Source: Enterococcus_D sp050529585 (lineage in GTDB: Bacteria; Bacillota; Bacilli; Lactobacillales; Enterococcaceae). Taken from it: a stretch of 64,000 nucleotides of DNA. The notes under the pieces are model-generated. The model did no database searches and was not told the origin of the DNA. It worked only from the letters and a program-made list of their open reading frames with translations. This document shows, piece after piece, positions 45,517 through 55,078 of the stretch. A program made the position numbers and the translations under genes. Location of the stretch: assembly GCF_050529585.1 (NCBI RefSeq), contig NZ_CP172882.1, forward strand, positions 1,674,001 through 1,738,000, in the 5' to 3' direction. The number at the start of each line of letters is the position of its first letter. Position 1 is the stretch's first letter.

Positions 45517-46221
45517 ATGGCCAAAACAGAGCTTTATGTCGTGCGTCACGGCAAAACAATGTTCAATACGCTCCAACGCGTACAAGGATGGTGTGATACG
45601 CCTTTGACCAAAACCGGTGAACAAGGGATTCACTATTTGGGTCTCGGTTTAAGAGATGTTGATTTCACAGAGGCTGTCTCCAGTGACAGTGGACGGGCGA
45701 TTGAAACTATGCGTCTGATATTAGGAGAACATGTCAAAGGACCACAAATTCCATATCATATCGATAAGCGTATTCGCGAATGGTGTTTTGGTTCTTTGGA
45801 AGGCGGCTATGATGCCGAAATGTGGGGTGTGTTGCCAAGGATCTTGGACTTCCCTGACTACGATGATATGATTGCAAACCATGTTACTTTTGAATCGATT
45901 GCCAATGCGATTTATCATGCAGATACTGCCAACTGGGCAGAAACATACGAGGTGTTAACAGAGCGGGTCAAAACCGGCTTTGAAGATATCGCTTATCGTG
46001 TCGAAAAAAAAGGGGGCGGTAACGCATTAGTGGTTTCTCACGGTATGACGATCGCTTTCTTGCTTCACTTGATCAACAATGAAAACAACGTGCGCATGGA
46101 TATCGAAAACGGTTCTGTCACTCGTCTCATTTACGAGAATGGCACATTTTCGATTGCTGAAGTGGGATCAACCGCCTATATCAAAAAAGGGCTTACCCTC
46201 TCGCAAGAACTCTTATCATAA
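45517..46221 (+). CDS. Histidine phosphatase family protein
   Basis: A 234-residue phosphoglycerate-mutase-like phosphatase. The phosphohistidine motif V-V-R-H-G-K-T is at about residues 8-14, Arg/Glu of R-E-W-C-F-G-S-L-E-G near 90, and the second His in V-V-S-H-G-M-T near 172. It is distinct from true gpmA, present elsewhere in this window. It is the second gene after the MBL hydrolase, with GGAGG before the ATG. Substrate is unknown. Confidence 0.88.
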   Translation: MAKTELYVVRHGKTMFNTLQRVQGWCDTPLTKTGEQGIHYLGLGLRDVDFTEAVSSDSGRAIETMRLILGEHVKGPQIPYHIDKRIREWCFGSLEGGYDAEMWGVLPRILDFPDYDDMIANHVTFESIANAIYHADTANWAETYEVLTERVKTGFEDIAYRVEKKGGGNALVVSHGMTIAFLLHLINNENNVRMDIENGSVTRLIYENGTFSIAEVGSTAYIKKGLTLSQELLS

Positions 46222-46238
46222 GATAGTGACACGTTTTT

Positions 46239-46275
46239 AGAGCAGTTTTCTTTTGAAAATCTGCTCTCTTTTTTT
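46239..46275 (+). terminator. Terminator after the histidine phosphatase
   Basis: AGAGCAGTTTTC / GAAAATCTGCTCT stem followed by eight T. Confidence 0.9.
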
Positions 46276-46347
46276 GAAAAAGATTGGTATTATTCAGTAT
46301 AAACGGTATACTGATAATTGTATTTTGTTAAAGAAAGGAATGACGCA

Positions 46348-47181
46348 ATGTTTTTTACTAACTTCATAAAAGCGATTCTCTTTGGGATCATTGAAGGAAT
46401 CACTGAGTGGCTGCCTATCAGCAGTACCGGTCACTTGATCTTAGCTAATGAATTCATCGGTTTAGACGTAACACCAGAATTTATGACCATGTTCAATGTT
46501 GTGATTCAACTAGGTGCGATTTTAGCAGTCGTTTACTTGTATTTCCACAAATTGAATCCATTTTCTCCCCAAAAAAATGCGCTTGAAAAAAAGAATACTT
46601 GGACATTATGGTTCAAAGTAATCGTGGCAGTCTTGCCATCCGTCATCATTGGTTTGCCATTGGATGATTGGCTAGATGCCCATTTCTATAACTTCTTATC
46701 CGTATCGATCGTCTTGATCATTTATGGCATTGGCTTTATTGTGGTTGAAAAAAGAAACAAAAATCAAACACCGAAATGTACAGATTTGAACCAATTTACC
46801 TATAAAGCAGCATTGATCGTCGGTATGTTCCAAGTATTGGCACTTATTCCTGGCACTTCTCGTTCAGGAGCTACGATATTAGGTGGGATTTTAATTGGCG
46901 CTTCTAGATTTGTTGCCGCCGAATTTTCTTTCTTTCTAGGAATTCCAACAATGTTTGGTGCAAGTGCGCTGAAAATTTTTAAATTCTTAAAAGACGGAAA
47001 TGCATTTGATCTACAAGGAACTGTAATCTTATTGACAGGAACGATTGTCTCATTTATTGTTTCAGTTCTTGCAATCCGTTTCTTGATGAACTACATCAAA
47101 CGAAACGACTTTACAGCTTTTGGCTGGTATCGAATCGTGCTTGGTGTCATCTTGATTGGTTATTGGTTGATACAACTATAA
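46348..47181 (+). CDS. uppP: Undecaprenyl-diphosphatase UppP (BacA)
   Basis: A 277-residue membrane phosphatase that recycles undecaprenyl pyrophosphate for wall synthesis and gives bacitracin tolerance. Signatures are E-G-I-T-E-W-L-P-I-S-S-T-G-H at about residues 11-24 and P-G-T-S-R-S-G-A-T near 170. ATG at 46348 has AAAGGAATGACGCA upstream and is preferred to a start ten codons earlier. It is monocistronic, ending in a strong terminator. Confidence 0.96.
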   Translation: MFFTNFIKAILFGIIEGITEWLPISSTGHLILANEFIGLDVTPEFMTMFNVVIQLGAILAVVYLYFHKLNPFSPQKNALEKKNTWTLWFKVIVAVLPSVIIGLPLDDWLDAHFYNFLSVSIVLIIYGIGFIVVEKRNKNQTPKCTDLNQFTYKAALIVGMFQVLALIPGTSRSGATILGGILIGASRFVAAEFSFFLGIPTMFGASALKIFKFLKDGNAFDLQGTVILLTGTIVSFIVSVLAIRFLMNYIKRNDFTAFGWYRIVLGVILIGYWLIQL

Positions 47182-47223
47182 AAAAAACTGTTTCCAGGGA
47201 TTTCCTTGGAAACAGTTTTTTTT
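47182..47223. terminator. Bidirectional terminator
   Basis: AAAAAAACTGTTTCCA / TTGGAAACAGTTTTTTTT stem between convergent uppP and the DUF47 gene. Confidence 0.92.
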
Positions 47224-47845
47224 AAGTATTTTTGATCACCATGCCATCAATGATATCGACAGCACCTTCAGTGTCATTGATAATCGACTCGAAACGATCA
47301 TAGATGTCTTTCCATTTGATAATTTCCAAGACATCTGTTTCATCAGTAAATAATGCTTTCTTCATTTGCGAATACAAAAGATCCGCCTCTGATTCAATAG
47401 TGTTGACATCAGTGATCATTTTACGTAACGTTTTTGAGTTTTTGAATTTAGGAAATTCTTTTAAAGCGATTTCGACACCTTGGGTTGCCTGAGTGATCAT
47501 TTCTGCAAAACGGCTGGTTTCAGGACGCAAAGATTTGATGACTAAGTTTTCAAATAAATAAGTCAAACCCATGATCCCATCTAAAATATCATCTAATCGC
47601 TCCGAAATAATCAAAATATCTTCCCGATCGATTGGTGTGATAAATGAATCGTATAACTCATTGGTCAATGCAGCAATCACTTTGTCGCCTTCTTTTTCCA
47701 ATGCATGAATCTCTGCAGTTGCTTCAGCCAAAGCAGTTTCTGAATAATCATTGATCAATACAAAAAAACGTTGTGCAGCCAGATGTCCATTCGTTGCCAA
47801 TTGTTCCATCGCTGCAAAATAATCAAAACTTTTTTTACGTGCCAT
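47222..47845 (-). CDS. DUF47 / PhoU-like phosphate transport accessory protein
   Basis: A 207-residue helical protein of the DUF47 family (TIGR00153), PhoU-related, often fused or paired with Pit transporters. It has the metal-binding-type E-K-E-G-D-K-V and E-R-L-D-D-I-L-D-G blocks near residues 50 and 82. It lies 13 bases after the Pit gene, so the pair forms one operon. It probably modulates phosphate uptake by direct contact. Confidence 0.92.
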   Translation of the reverse strand: MARKKSFDYFAAMEQLATNGHLAAQRFFVLINDYSETALAEATAEIHALEKEGDKVIAALTNELYDSFITPIDREDILIISERLDDILDGIMGLTYLFENLVIKSLRPETSRFAEMITQATQGVEIALKEFPKFKNSKTLRKMITDVNTIESEADLLYSQMKKALFTDETDVLEIIKWKDIYDRFESIINDTEGAVDIIDGMVIKNT

Positions 47846-47858
47846 TACTTTCTCTCCC

Positions 47859-48878
47859 TCACAAAATAAGCAATAAAACTTTAACCATTACAAATGCAAT
47901 AACTCCACAACCCGGAAATGTTAAGATCCAAGCATAGATCATTTCTTTCACGATTCGCCAATCAACACTGGAAAAGCGTCTTGAGGCTCCCACACCCATG
48001 ATAGCCGTTGTTTTGGTGTGCGTTGTTGAAACCGGGATCCCAAAAACAGAAGACAAAAACAGACAGATTGCTGCAGTCACATCTGCTGCAAATCCTTGGT
48101 ATTTTTCCAATTTGACCATATCCATGCCCACGGATTTGATGATCTTCATCCCGCCAACGGATGTACCAACACCCATTGTCAACGAGCATAGCACCATGAC
48201 CCACAAAGGAATGGCAAAACCGCTGCCACTTTTTTCGACGATATCATTGTAGTAAAGGCCTAGCATAAAGACCCCCATAAATTTCTGGCCATCTTGGGCG
48301 CCATGCAAGAAAGCATTCGCACCAGCTGCAATCGCTTGGCCAACGGTAAAGATTTGATTGGCTTTGCGCCTTGGTGTACCACGAAAAAGCCAAACGATCA
48401 GCTTCGATATCAAAAATCCACCGATAAAACCCATTAAAGTAGAAACGACCAAACCAATCAACACCTTGATCCACTCGTTCCCATTGACAGCATGTAGCCC
48501 GCCTAACGCCATTGCTGCACCAGTTAAACCGGCGATCAACGCATGAGATTCACTTGTAGGGATCCCAAAATACCAAGCGGCAACCGTCCAAACAACGATC
48601 GAGAACAACGCTGCTGCTAACGCTATTTGCGATACCCGAAAACTGCCTCCTGAATCAAAAGTTACAATATTGCTGATTGTTTCTGCAACTTGTGCATTAA
48701 AATAAGTCATGACTAGAACACCCAAAAAATTCATGACAACAGCCATACCGATCGCAACATTCGGTCGCAAAACCCTTGTGGAAACTGCTGTTGCGATTGC
48801 ATTTGGTGCATCTGTCCAACCATTGACGAAAATCACGCCTAACGATAAGACAATCGTGATAAACAAAGCGATACTCAC
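47859..48878 (-). CDS. pit: PiT-family inorganic phosphate transporter
   Basis: A 339-residue membrane transporter with about ten helices. The duplicated PiT signature is seen as G-W-T-D-A-P-N-A-I-A-T near residue 21 and G-A-Q-D-G-Q-K-F-M-G near 195. GTG at 48878 is chosen because GGAGGG lies just upstream, and a TATGAT -10 box lies within the longer frame. It imports metal-phosphate with protons or Na+. It precedes the DUF47 gene in one operon. Confidence 0.93.
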   Translation of the reverse strand: MSIALFITIVLSLGVIFVNGWTDAPNAIATAVSTRVLRPNVAIGMAVVMNFLGVLVMTYFNAQVAETISNIVTFDSGGSFRVSQIALAAALFSIVVWTVAAWYFGIPTSESHALIAGLTGAAMALGGLHAVNGNEWIKVLIGLVVSTLMGFIGGFLISKLIVWLFRGTPRRKANQIFTVGQAIAAGANAFLHGAQDGQKFMGVFMLGLYYNDIVEKSGSGFAIPLWVMVLCSLTMGVGTSVGGMKIIKSVGMDMVKLEKYQGFAADVTAAICLFLSSVFGIPVSTTHTKTTAIMGVGASRRFSSVDWRIVKEMIYAWILTFPGCGVIAFVMVKVLLLIL

Positions 48879-49059
48879 ATTAAACCCTCCATTTGAAAAT
48901 TCCGAAGTTATCATAGCATAGAAATTCACCGTTGTGTAAATTTTTTGTAACTATTCAATAAAAAATGTGTAAAGATACACTTAACGGCCTAAATTCAAAT
49001 GAAATCCCCATTTAATTTGCTTTTTTTTCGTGTTAAGTAAAATTTCTTTACAACTTTTA

Positions 49060-49088
49060 TTGCAATCGTCAAGCGCATTAGGTATAAT
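49060..49088 (+). promoter_or_regulatory. Promoter of rpsT
   Basis: TTGCAA (49060-49065), 17 bp, TATAAT (49083-49088). Confidence 0.88.
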
Positions 49089-49104
49089 GACTAGTGTTGA
49101 TTTA

Positions 49105-49137
49105 TACGTTTTTTCAAACGTAATTGAACTTTTTTTT
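49105..49137 (+). promoter_or_regulatory. rpsT leader hairpin
   Basis: TACGTTT (49105-49111) and AAACGTA (49116-49122) form a small stem, followed after seven bases by eight T just before the ribosome site. It could be a weak attenuator or an autoregulatory site for S20. Confidence 0.4.
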
Positions 49138-49151
49138 CGGAGGTGAAATAC

Positions 49152-49406
49152 ATGCCAAACATTGAATCTGCAATCAAACGCGCGCGTACAAGCGAAGCGG
49201 CTAATGCGAAGAATTCATCTCAAGTAAGCACAATGCGTACAGCAATCAAAAAATTTGATCAAGCTGTTGAAGCTGGTGCTGATAACGTAGATGCGTTATA
49301 TAAAGATGCTGTTAAAGCAATCGATATGGCTGAGACTAAAGGATTGATCCACAAGAACAAAGCTAGTCGCGACAAATCTCGTTTAAGTAAAAAAATTGCC
49401 AAATAA
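49152..49406 (+). CDS. rpsT: Ribosomal protein S20
   Basis: An 84-residue, very basic helical protein that binds 16S rRNA in the body of the 30S subunit. The opening M-P-N-I-E-S-A-I-K-R and closing H-K-N-K-A-S-R-D-K-S-R-L are standard for Firmicute S20. ATG at 49152 has GGAGGTG upstream. It is monocistronic with its own promoter and terminator, next to holA as in many Firmicutes. Confidence 0.97.
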   Translation: MPNIESAIKRARTSEAANAKNSSQVSTMRTAIKKFDQAVEAGADNVDALYKDAVKAIDMAETKGLIHKNKASRDKSRLSKKIAK

Positions 49407-49412
49407 GCAAAT

Positions 49413-49458
49413 TAAGAAAGGCGAAGCAATCTTTGATTGCTTCGCCTTTCTTTTTATC
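49413..49458. terminator. Bidirectional terminator
   Basis: AAGAAAGGCGAAGCAATC / GATTGCTTCGCCTTTCTT stem between convergent rpsT and holA. Confidence 0.93.
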
Positions 49459-50479
49459 TTCTGCTTTTTCCATGTCGTAAAACAAATAATTGAAATAAAA
49501 ATTCCTTATCCATTTGGCCACTTTTGACCTTATAATCATTTTCGATCAATTCATCGTATAAACGCGCCAAGGTCTCTTGCGACAATCCTCTGGCTTGTTG
49601 CATCGCTAATTTGACGCGATAAGGATGTATACCGATCGTTTGCGCGATATTGGCTTGCTGATAGCCCACTTTCATCAGGATCGCTGTCTGCAGCAACAAA
49701 CGGACTTGGCTGATCAAAATGGCATTGATCTTGATGGTTTCTTCTCCTTGCAGCAGTAAATCATCATACAAACGCAAAGCTTCAGAAACGTTGCCTTTTA
49801 GCACATCACTTGTCAGTTCAAAGACATTATGTTCCAAAGTTTTTGGGATCAATTCCTGTACGATTTCTTTCGTGACCTTATGCCCATTGCCTGCGTACAA
49901 ACGTAATTTTTGCAATTCTTGCATCGCTTTTGATAACTGCAGATCCGTTAAACGCAAAAACAAATCAAAGGCTTCTCGCGTCATTTCAATACCGTCATTG
50001 TTCATGGTTTGCTGCAAGTAATTGCGCACATCGTTTTCTTTCATCGGTGAGGCATCGATAACTACGGCTGCTTTCTTCAATTGTTTGGTAATTTTCTTAC
50101 GTTCATCCATTTTGTCTGCTAGAACAAATAAAACCATGACAGCTGTTGGTTCAGGTGATTGGATATAATTGATAAAATCCTCTAAGTCATGCTCAGGTAC
50201 ACTGCTTTTTTTTTCTGCGGTCAAAAAGAACGGTCGATCGACGAAAATCAATCGTTGATCGCCAAAAAAAGGCAAAGATTGCGCTTCTTGGATCACCAAA
50301 TCAATAGGATCTTTTTCCAAATCAAAAGCGGCAAAATTCAAATCATCTTTTGAGACAGCAAATCGGGTCAAAAAAGCCTCTCGAACTTGATCTTGTAAGA
50401 AGGTCTCGCTGCCGATCACCATATAAATGGGTTTCAATGTGTCGGTACGAATTGTTTGCAGTGCTTTTTGTAAATCCAT
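49454..50479 (-). CDS. holA: DNA polymerase III subunit delta
   Basis: A 341-residue clamp-loader subunit that opens the beta sliding clamp. The N-terminal segment P-I-Y-M-V-I-G-S-E-T-F-L is the usual delta start, and the AAA+-like fold lacks a functional Walker A, as expected. ATG at 50479 has GGGGGAG upstream. It follows comEC by 25 bases in the com operon, the common Firmicute arrangement. Confidence 0.94.
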   Translation of the reverse strand: MDLQKALQTIRTDTLKPIYMVIGSETFLQDQVREAFLTRFAVSKDDLNFAAFDLEKDPIDLVIQEAQSLPFFGDQRLIFVDRPFFLTAEKKSSVPEHDLEDFINYIQSPEPTAVMVLFVLADKMDERKKITKQLKKAAVVIDASPMKENDVRNYLQQTMNNDGIEMTREAFDLFLRLTDLQLSKAMQELQKLRLYAGNGHKVTKEIVQELIPKTLEHNVFELTSDVLKGNVSEALRLYDDLLLQGEETIKINAILISQVRLLLQTAILMKVGYQQANIAQTIGIHPYRVKLAMQQARGLSQETLARLYDELIENDYKVKSGQMDKEFLFQLFVLRHGKSRR

Positions 50480-50504
50480 TGTCTCCCCCACTTTCATCAC
50501 TATC

Positions 50505-52757
50505 CTACCATTCCTGATCGTCTTCGTCTAGCCAAGTTCGCAAGGTCAGCTGCTGTTTTTCTGACCAGCTGAATTGAATCATGCCATCATGATCCGTTCG
50601 AAGAACAGATGTATTCATCAATATATCAAGGACTTCTTGATGTGGATGACCATACCGATTGTCTCGACCGCAAGAAACGATCCCATACTGCGGAGCCACG
50701 TCTTCGATAAAAGCCTGCGCAGTGGATGTTCGACTGCCATGATGTCCCAATTTCAAGACGTCGATCTGTAAATTAGGGTATTGAGACAACAGGGCAAGCT
50801 CACCAGCTTGATCTAAGTCACCTGTAAATAGAAACGGGTGCGGCCCAAGATGCGCCTGCAATACAAGGGAATCTTCATTTTGTCCAACACCGTATGCCGG
50901 TGCCAACACTTGTAAAGGCAGATCGCGGCCAATCACTTGGCCAACTTCTGTCCAAATCACTTTGGTTGTTTTTGGCATATGGGTCAATAACTCAGCCACA
51001 CGTGGATCTTCTTGGCTGCCGGGCACCAAATAAAGTGTCTGGACTGGGATCGTCTGCATCAAGAATAATGCATCCCCTATATGATCCGTATCTCCATGGG
51101 TCAAAAATAGACCAGTGATCTCGTTGATGCCTTCCCCTTTCAAAAACGGAACCAATGAATAAGCAGCACCAGCTTGGTAGGTACGCTGTTGCCACGACTC
51201 TCTTTCAAATCCTAACGTACCCCCGGTATCAATCACAAAAACCTCACGATTTCTTTTCCCTTGTATGACGATACTGTCTCCTTGCCCTACATCGACGAAG
51301 GAAACCGTCGGAACCACCAGCGACTTTTGATAAACGCATGGCAATATGATCGTCACCATAAGCAAAAGGATCCATTTTTTTTGTTGATAACAAATCACAC
51401 CGATCATGGTACAAATGAGAGCAACCGGTAACGATAGAGCGCCGACCGGCAAGGATAAGTGATGCAGGCTGCGCAAACCACTCTCTAACAAACTTAAGAA
51501 AGTTTCTGCAAAGACAAATAATGGCGGCAAAGAAACAAACAAACTCAAACCAAAAAGCAGCAAGGCACCCGGAAGCAAAACCATTGTCATCAAAGGATAA
51601 AACAAAACTGTCGCGAGTCCGCCAAACAAAGGAATCTCAAAAAAAAGACTCGCTAAGACCGGTCCCGCCACTAGCGTCAACAACAAACTACGCAGTATTG
51701 GATGGACACGCGGTTTGGCACTGTTGGTCATTAACAATAAAAAGGTCATCAGCAAGCACAATTGACCAGACATTTGCAGCAAAATTTTTGGCTCAATGAA
51801 TAATAGGATCGTCAAAATAATACCGTAGCGATCACTTGCCGACCACTTTTTGGCACGTTCTGCTAATTGCTCATTGATCATAAAAACAAAGACCGCTCTA
51901 ATGACACTGATGCTGCCGCCAAACAACACAACCGCACTACCTAAACAGCACAGGATAGGCAGCAGCATTTCCTTTCGTGTAAAATGCAAGCGCCGAAAAA
52001 TATATGTTAGTTTTTGAAAGAAGAATGCAACGTGCATCCCGGAAATCGTAAAAAAATGGAGGAGTCCACTACCGCTGAACAAATCACGAAGTGCTTGAAA
52101 CTCATGGTCTTTATAACCAAAGAGCAACGCATTGATATAGGTACTAAGCTGCGGGGAAAAAAATCCTTGCACATGACTGATAGCAGCAGCACGCCATTTT
52201 CTCAGCGGGAACAATGAAGCATTATTTGTGGTCTTTTGCCACTCAGCCAACTCGATGGTTCCTAAAAAAGAATGATTGGATAAAAAAGATCGATAATCAA
52301 AAGCATGCTTATTACTAGGTCGCTGAGGATGAACCAGCTGTCCATTCCCCATAAGTATCACATGCCATTCTTGGCGTCTTTGCCATTGCTCTTTTTCTGA
52401 TTCTGTTTGGGTTCGAACTCGAACCATCACTTTACCAGCTGTAACCTCCCCTTCAAACGTCACCAAGTCCCCATTGATTTTGATCGTATCGGGTCGGACC
52501 TTGATTGCGCCACTGAAAGGACCTTCAGCTACTAAAGGCGTTTGTGTCCAATAGACACGCAATGAAATCCCTAGCATGCAAAACACTACCAAGCCACACA
52601 AAAAAGCTTGTCCTCGCAAGACAAGCATCAAAAAATAATAGACAGCGATCAGGGCAAGCCAAACAGACTGCGTCTGATAAGCAGTGGTCAGACAAGCCAA
52701 GATCACACCAAGAAAAAGATAGGAATCCGTTTGCTGCTTATCGATCAGCCACTTCAT
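50505..52757 (-). CDS. comEC: ComEC/Rec2 DNA-uptake channel
   Basis: A 750-residue polytopic protein with an N-terminal OB-like extracellular region, the Competence domain (F-S-G-S-G-L-L-H-F-F-T-I-S-G-M-H near residue 230), and a C-terminal metallo-beta-lactamase domain (T-H-G-D-T-D-H-I-G near 560). It forms the channel for single-stranded DNA entry. Full length and intact. Its ATG lies inside the end of comEB, with no strong ribosome site, so it depends on translational coupling. Confidence 0.95.
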   Translation of the reverse strand: MKWLIDKQQTDSYLFLGVILACLTTAYQTQSVWLALIAVYYFLMLVLRGQAFLCGLVVFCMLGISLRVYWTQTPLVAEGPFSGAIKVRPDTIKINGDLVTFEGEVTAGKVMVRVRTQTESEKEQWQRRQEWHVILMGNGQLVHPQRPSNKHAFDYRSFLSNHSFLGTIELAEWQKTTNNASLFPLRKWRAAAISHVQGFFSPQLSTYINALLFGYKDHEFQALRDLFSGSGLLHFFTISGMHVAFFFQKLTYIFRRLHFTRKEMLLPILCCLGSAVVLFGGSISVIRAVFVFMINEQLAERAKKWSASDRYGIILTILLFIEPKILLQMSGQLCLLMTFLLLMTNSAKPRVHPILRSLLLTLVAGPVLASLFFEIPLFGGLATVLFYPLMTMVLLPGALLLFGLSLFVSLPPLFVFAETFLSLLESGLRSLHHLSLPVGALSLPVALICTMIGVICYQQKKWILLLMVTIILPCVYQKSLVVPTVSFVDVGQGDSIVIQGKRNREVFVIDTGGTLGFERESWQQRTYQAGAAYSLVPFLKGEGINEITGLFLTHGDTDHIGDALFLMQTIPVQTLYLVPGSQEDPRVAELLTHMPKTTKVIWTEVGQVIGRDLPLQVLAPAYGVGQNEDSLVLQAHLGPHPFLFTGDLDQAGELALLSQYPNLQIDVLKLGHHGSRTSTAQAFIEDVAPQYGIVSCGRDNRYGHPHQEVLDILMNTSVLRTDHDGMIQFSWSEKQQLTLRTWLDEDDQEW

Positions 52758-53226
52758 TCAATACGCCAAAAGATAATTTTTCGAAATAGATGGGATCAAG
52801 CACAACTTGGTGGACGGTAGCACCAACTTGTTGAATCAATTCCATCGCATAACGATCATTTCGATAGTCATTCAGATAATGGATTCTTTTGACCCCTGCC
52901 TGCAAGATTGCTTTTGTACAGGGCAAACAAGGAAAATGTGTAACATAGATCTCAGCATTGTCTGTTGAGACCCCTAATTTGGCGCATTGCAACAGCGCAT
53001 TCATTTCAGCATGGATCGTCCGAATACAATGATTATCCACGACATGACAGCCTTCATCGATACAATGAACGTCACCGCTGACAGACCCGTTGTAGCCTCC
53101 GGCAATAATACGCCGATCTTTAACAAGGGTTGCGCCGACTTCTAGTCTTGAACAAGTACTACGTAAAGACAATAGTACCGCTTGCGCCATAAAATATTGA
53201 TCCCAGGGAATTCGATTTGTCTGCAT
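52738..53226 (-). CDS. comEB: ComEB, dCMP deaminase family
   Basis: A 162-residue zinc deaminase of the late-competence ComEB/dCMP deaminase family. The zinc site is H-A-E-M-N-A near residue 93 with C-L-P-C near 121, and two more Cys and a His lie in the C-I-D-E-G-C-H segment. ATG at 53226 has AAAGGAG upstream. It has its own promoter and overlaps comEC by 20 bases. Confidence 0.93.
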   Translation of the reverse strand: MQTNRIPWDQYFMAQAVLLSLRSTCSRLEVGATLVKDRRIIAGGYNGSVSGDVHCIDEGCHVVDNHCIRTIHAEMNALLQCAKLGVSTDNAEIYVTHFPCLPCTKAILQAGVKRIHYLNDYRNDRYAMELIQQVGATVHQVVLDPIYFEKLSFGVLNEVADR

Positions 53227-53257
53227 GAGGTTACTCCTTTTAGTTTCGATTAATTCT

Positions 53258-53285
53258 ATTCTAATCATTTTTCATCTTTTTTCAA
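53258..53285 (-). promoter_or_regulatory. Promoter of comEB-comEC-holA
   Basis: TTGAAA (53285-53280), 16 bp, TAGAAT (53263-53258) on the minus strand, in the 170-base gap after comEA. Confidence 0.6.
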
Positions 53286-53398
53286 CCGTCATTTCTTGGA
53301 GTTTATCATTTATATGATACTTGTTTGGTTCGATTGTTTGCTGCTGTCTTTTACTATCACTTCCTTAATAAATCGTCTCGCACCTGTGTGCGCCTGAT

Positions 53399-54016
53399 TC
53401 AACGAACGATGATCATCTCTTTCAATGAGTCGAAGGTTTTGTCACCAATGCCTGATACTTTGGTGAGTTCATCGATTGATTTGAAAAAACCATGTTCTTC
53501 GCGATATTGGATAATTGCTTCTGCCTTTTTAACACCGATTCCAGGTAAAGTTTGCAATTGAGCCAAATCCGCTTGGTTCAAATCGATTTGTTCATTTGCA
53601 GATCCTACTTGATCGATCCCCTCTTCAATAGCAATATCCAGTGTAACAGCATCATCTTGATGAGGAATCACGACCATTTGCTGATCTTGTAAAATTTGGG
53701 CCAAATTGATCGCCGTTTCTAAGGCCTCTTCCGTCAAACCTCCGGCTTTTTGGATCAATTCGTATAAACGAGCCCCTTCCAACAAATGATAAATGCCAGG
53801 TATCCGAACTTCGCCTTTGATGTCAACAATGATCTCTCTTGGGCGGGATTCGAATGATTCACTTGCTACTGTTTCTGAAATGATCGCAGTTTCAGCTAAA
53901 ACAAATGGCTCCGTTTGCCGGCGTGAAAAGAGAAAGCCGCCTATGGCGACAGTGACCACTATGAAAATTGATGCAATACGCCAATGTTCTTTGAGTATAA
54001 CGATTATTTCCCTCAT
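53399..54016 (-). CDS. comEA: ComEA, membrane-anchored DNA receptor
   Basis: A 205-residue protein with one N-terminal membrane helix (about 11-30), a short linker, an SLBB domain (V-R-I-P-G-I-Y-H-L, about 65-115) and a C-terminal helix-hairpin-helix DNA-binding pair (I-D-L-N-Q-A-D-L-A-Q-L-Q-T-L-P-G-I-G near 150). It binds incoming DNA at the cell surface and delivers it to ComEC. ATG at 54016 has GAGGTGAGG upstream. It is upstream of comEB with a 172-base gap. Confidence 0.94.
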   Translation of the reverse strand: MREIIVILKEHWRIASIFIVVTVAIGGFLFSRRQTEPFVLAETAIISETVASESFESRPREIIVDIKGEVRIPGIYHLLEGARLYELIQKAGGLTEEALETAINLAQILQDQQMVVIPHQDDAVTLDIAIEEGIDQVGSANEQIDLNQADLAQLQTLPGIGVKKAEAIIQYREEHGFFKSIDELTKVSGIGDKTFDSLKEMIIVR

Positions 54017-54088
54017 TTCCTCACCTCTATATGAAGTACGCAAAAAAAAATGATTTGCATTGTGTGAGAAGAAACTTTTTTGTGCAAC

Positions 54089-54118
54089 TAAAAAAGACAC
54101 AATAAGATCATTGTGTCT
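54089..54118 (-). terminator. Terminator of the HAD hydrolase gene
   Basis: GACACAA / TTGTGTC hairpin with a T-run on the minus strand, isolating comEA from the upstream gene. A second small stem (ATCCATTC / GAATGGAT, near 54191-54212) lies just after the stop. Confidence 0.85.
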
Positions 54119-54228
54119 CAATTAGGAGATATTGATTGATTCTGATTGTTTAAATTGATCAACTAAATAACTTTTACCATGAGCAAACAAGAAATCCATT
54201 CCAGAAAGAATGGATACTTATTGAAATA

Positions 54229-54846
54229 TCAAGACTGAATAATTTGTTCGATTTCTTTCATCGAATGGGTGACATGATCTGCTTCGACTGCTTTCAATAA
54301 ATTCTCAATATCATAAAAAATCGTTTTGACGCCTGCACCTTTACCAGCCAAAACATCCATTGTACGATCGCCGATCATGACTGTTTGTTTCTTATCCATT
54401 TGATATTTATCTACTAAATAAAGCAACGAAGTTGGATTTGGTTTTCTGGGAAAATTGTTTTCAGGGCCAACTATTTCCGTGATCAAATCAGAGATTCCTT
54501 CTCTCTCCAGCAGTTCTTGGGTCGAAAAGATATCTCTATGGGTCAAGATATAATTTTTACCTCCCTGCTCACATACAGCAGTCAGCGTTTCTTTGGTTCC
54601 AGAAAATGAGACCGGCAAACGTTCATCCAAAGCTTCATTGGCTTTGAATTTACGTGTAAATTCCTTGAAATCAAGATTGTACTTTAAAGCAACTTCTTTA
54701 GAAGAAGATTCTTTCAAGATATAATAAATCTCAGCTGGATCTGGATCAAATCCATATTCTTTTAAGGTCTTGACGAATGCTTTGAGCATGATTGGATAAC
54801 TGTCATAAAGCGTTCCATCAAAATCCCATATGTATGATTGGTACAT
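54229..54846 (-). CDS. HAD-superfamily hydrolase (phosphoglycolate phosphatase-like)
   Basis: A 205-residue HAD phosphatase with helical cap. Motif I D-F-D-G-T-L-Y-D is at residues 8-15, motif II Thr in I-L-T-H-R near 105, and motif III/IV in K-P-N-P-T-S and I-G-D-R-T-M-D near 140 and 165. ATG at 54846 has GGGGG upstream. The specific phosphate ester is unknown. It is a single gene with its own terminator. Confidence 0.88.
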   Translation of the reverse strand: MYQSYIWDFDGTLYDSYPIMLKAFVKTLKEYGFDPDPAEIYYILKESSSKEVALKYNLDFKEFTRKFKANEALDERLPVSFSGTKETLTAVCEQGGKNYILTHRDIFSTQELLEREGISDLITEIVGPENNFPRKPNPTSLLYLVDKYQMDKKQTVMIGDRTMDVLAGKGAGVKTIFYDIENLLKAVEADHVTHSMKEIEQIIQS

Positions 54847-54973
54847 GATATCCCCCGTTTTTTTTGCTTTTTCTAATTGAATGAAATTTCCATTCATTTT
54901 CTGCAACTCTTGAAATTTTAGCATATTTTGCTCGATTTGTCCTGCTTACCTGAAAGCAGAAGGAAGAAAAAGC

Positions 54974-55063
54974 AAAAAACGCTCATGACGCCCAACACAT
55001 TCTCAGCAGCAACCTAATAAATGAACTGCTGAAGCATGTATGGCTGTGTCTCTAAGCGTTTTT
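54974..55063 (-). terminator. Long hairpin after the TPM protein gene
   Basis: AAAAACGCT near 55055-55063 pairs with AGCGTTTTTT at 54974-54983 on the minus strand. Inside, TCAGCAG / CTGCTGA forms a second stem. It probably terminates transcription. Confidence 0.65.
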
Positions 55064-55078
55064 ACTTCTAAAGATGTA

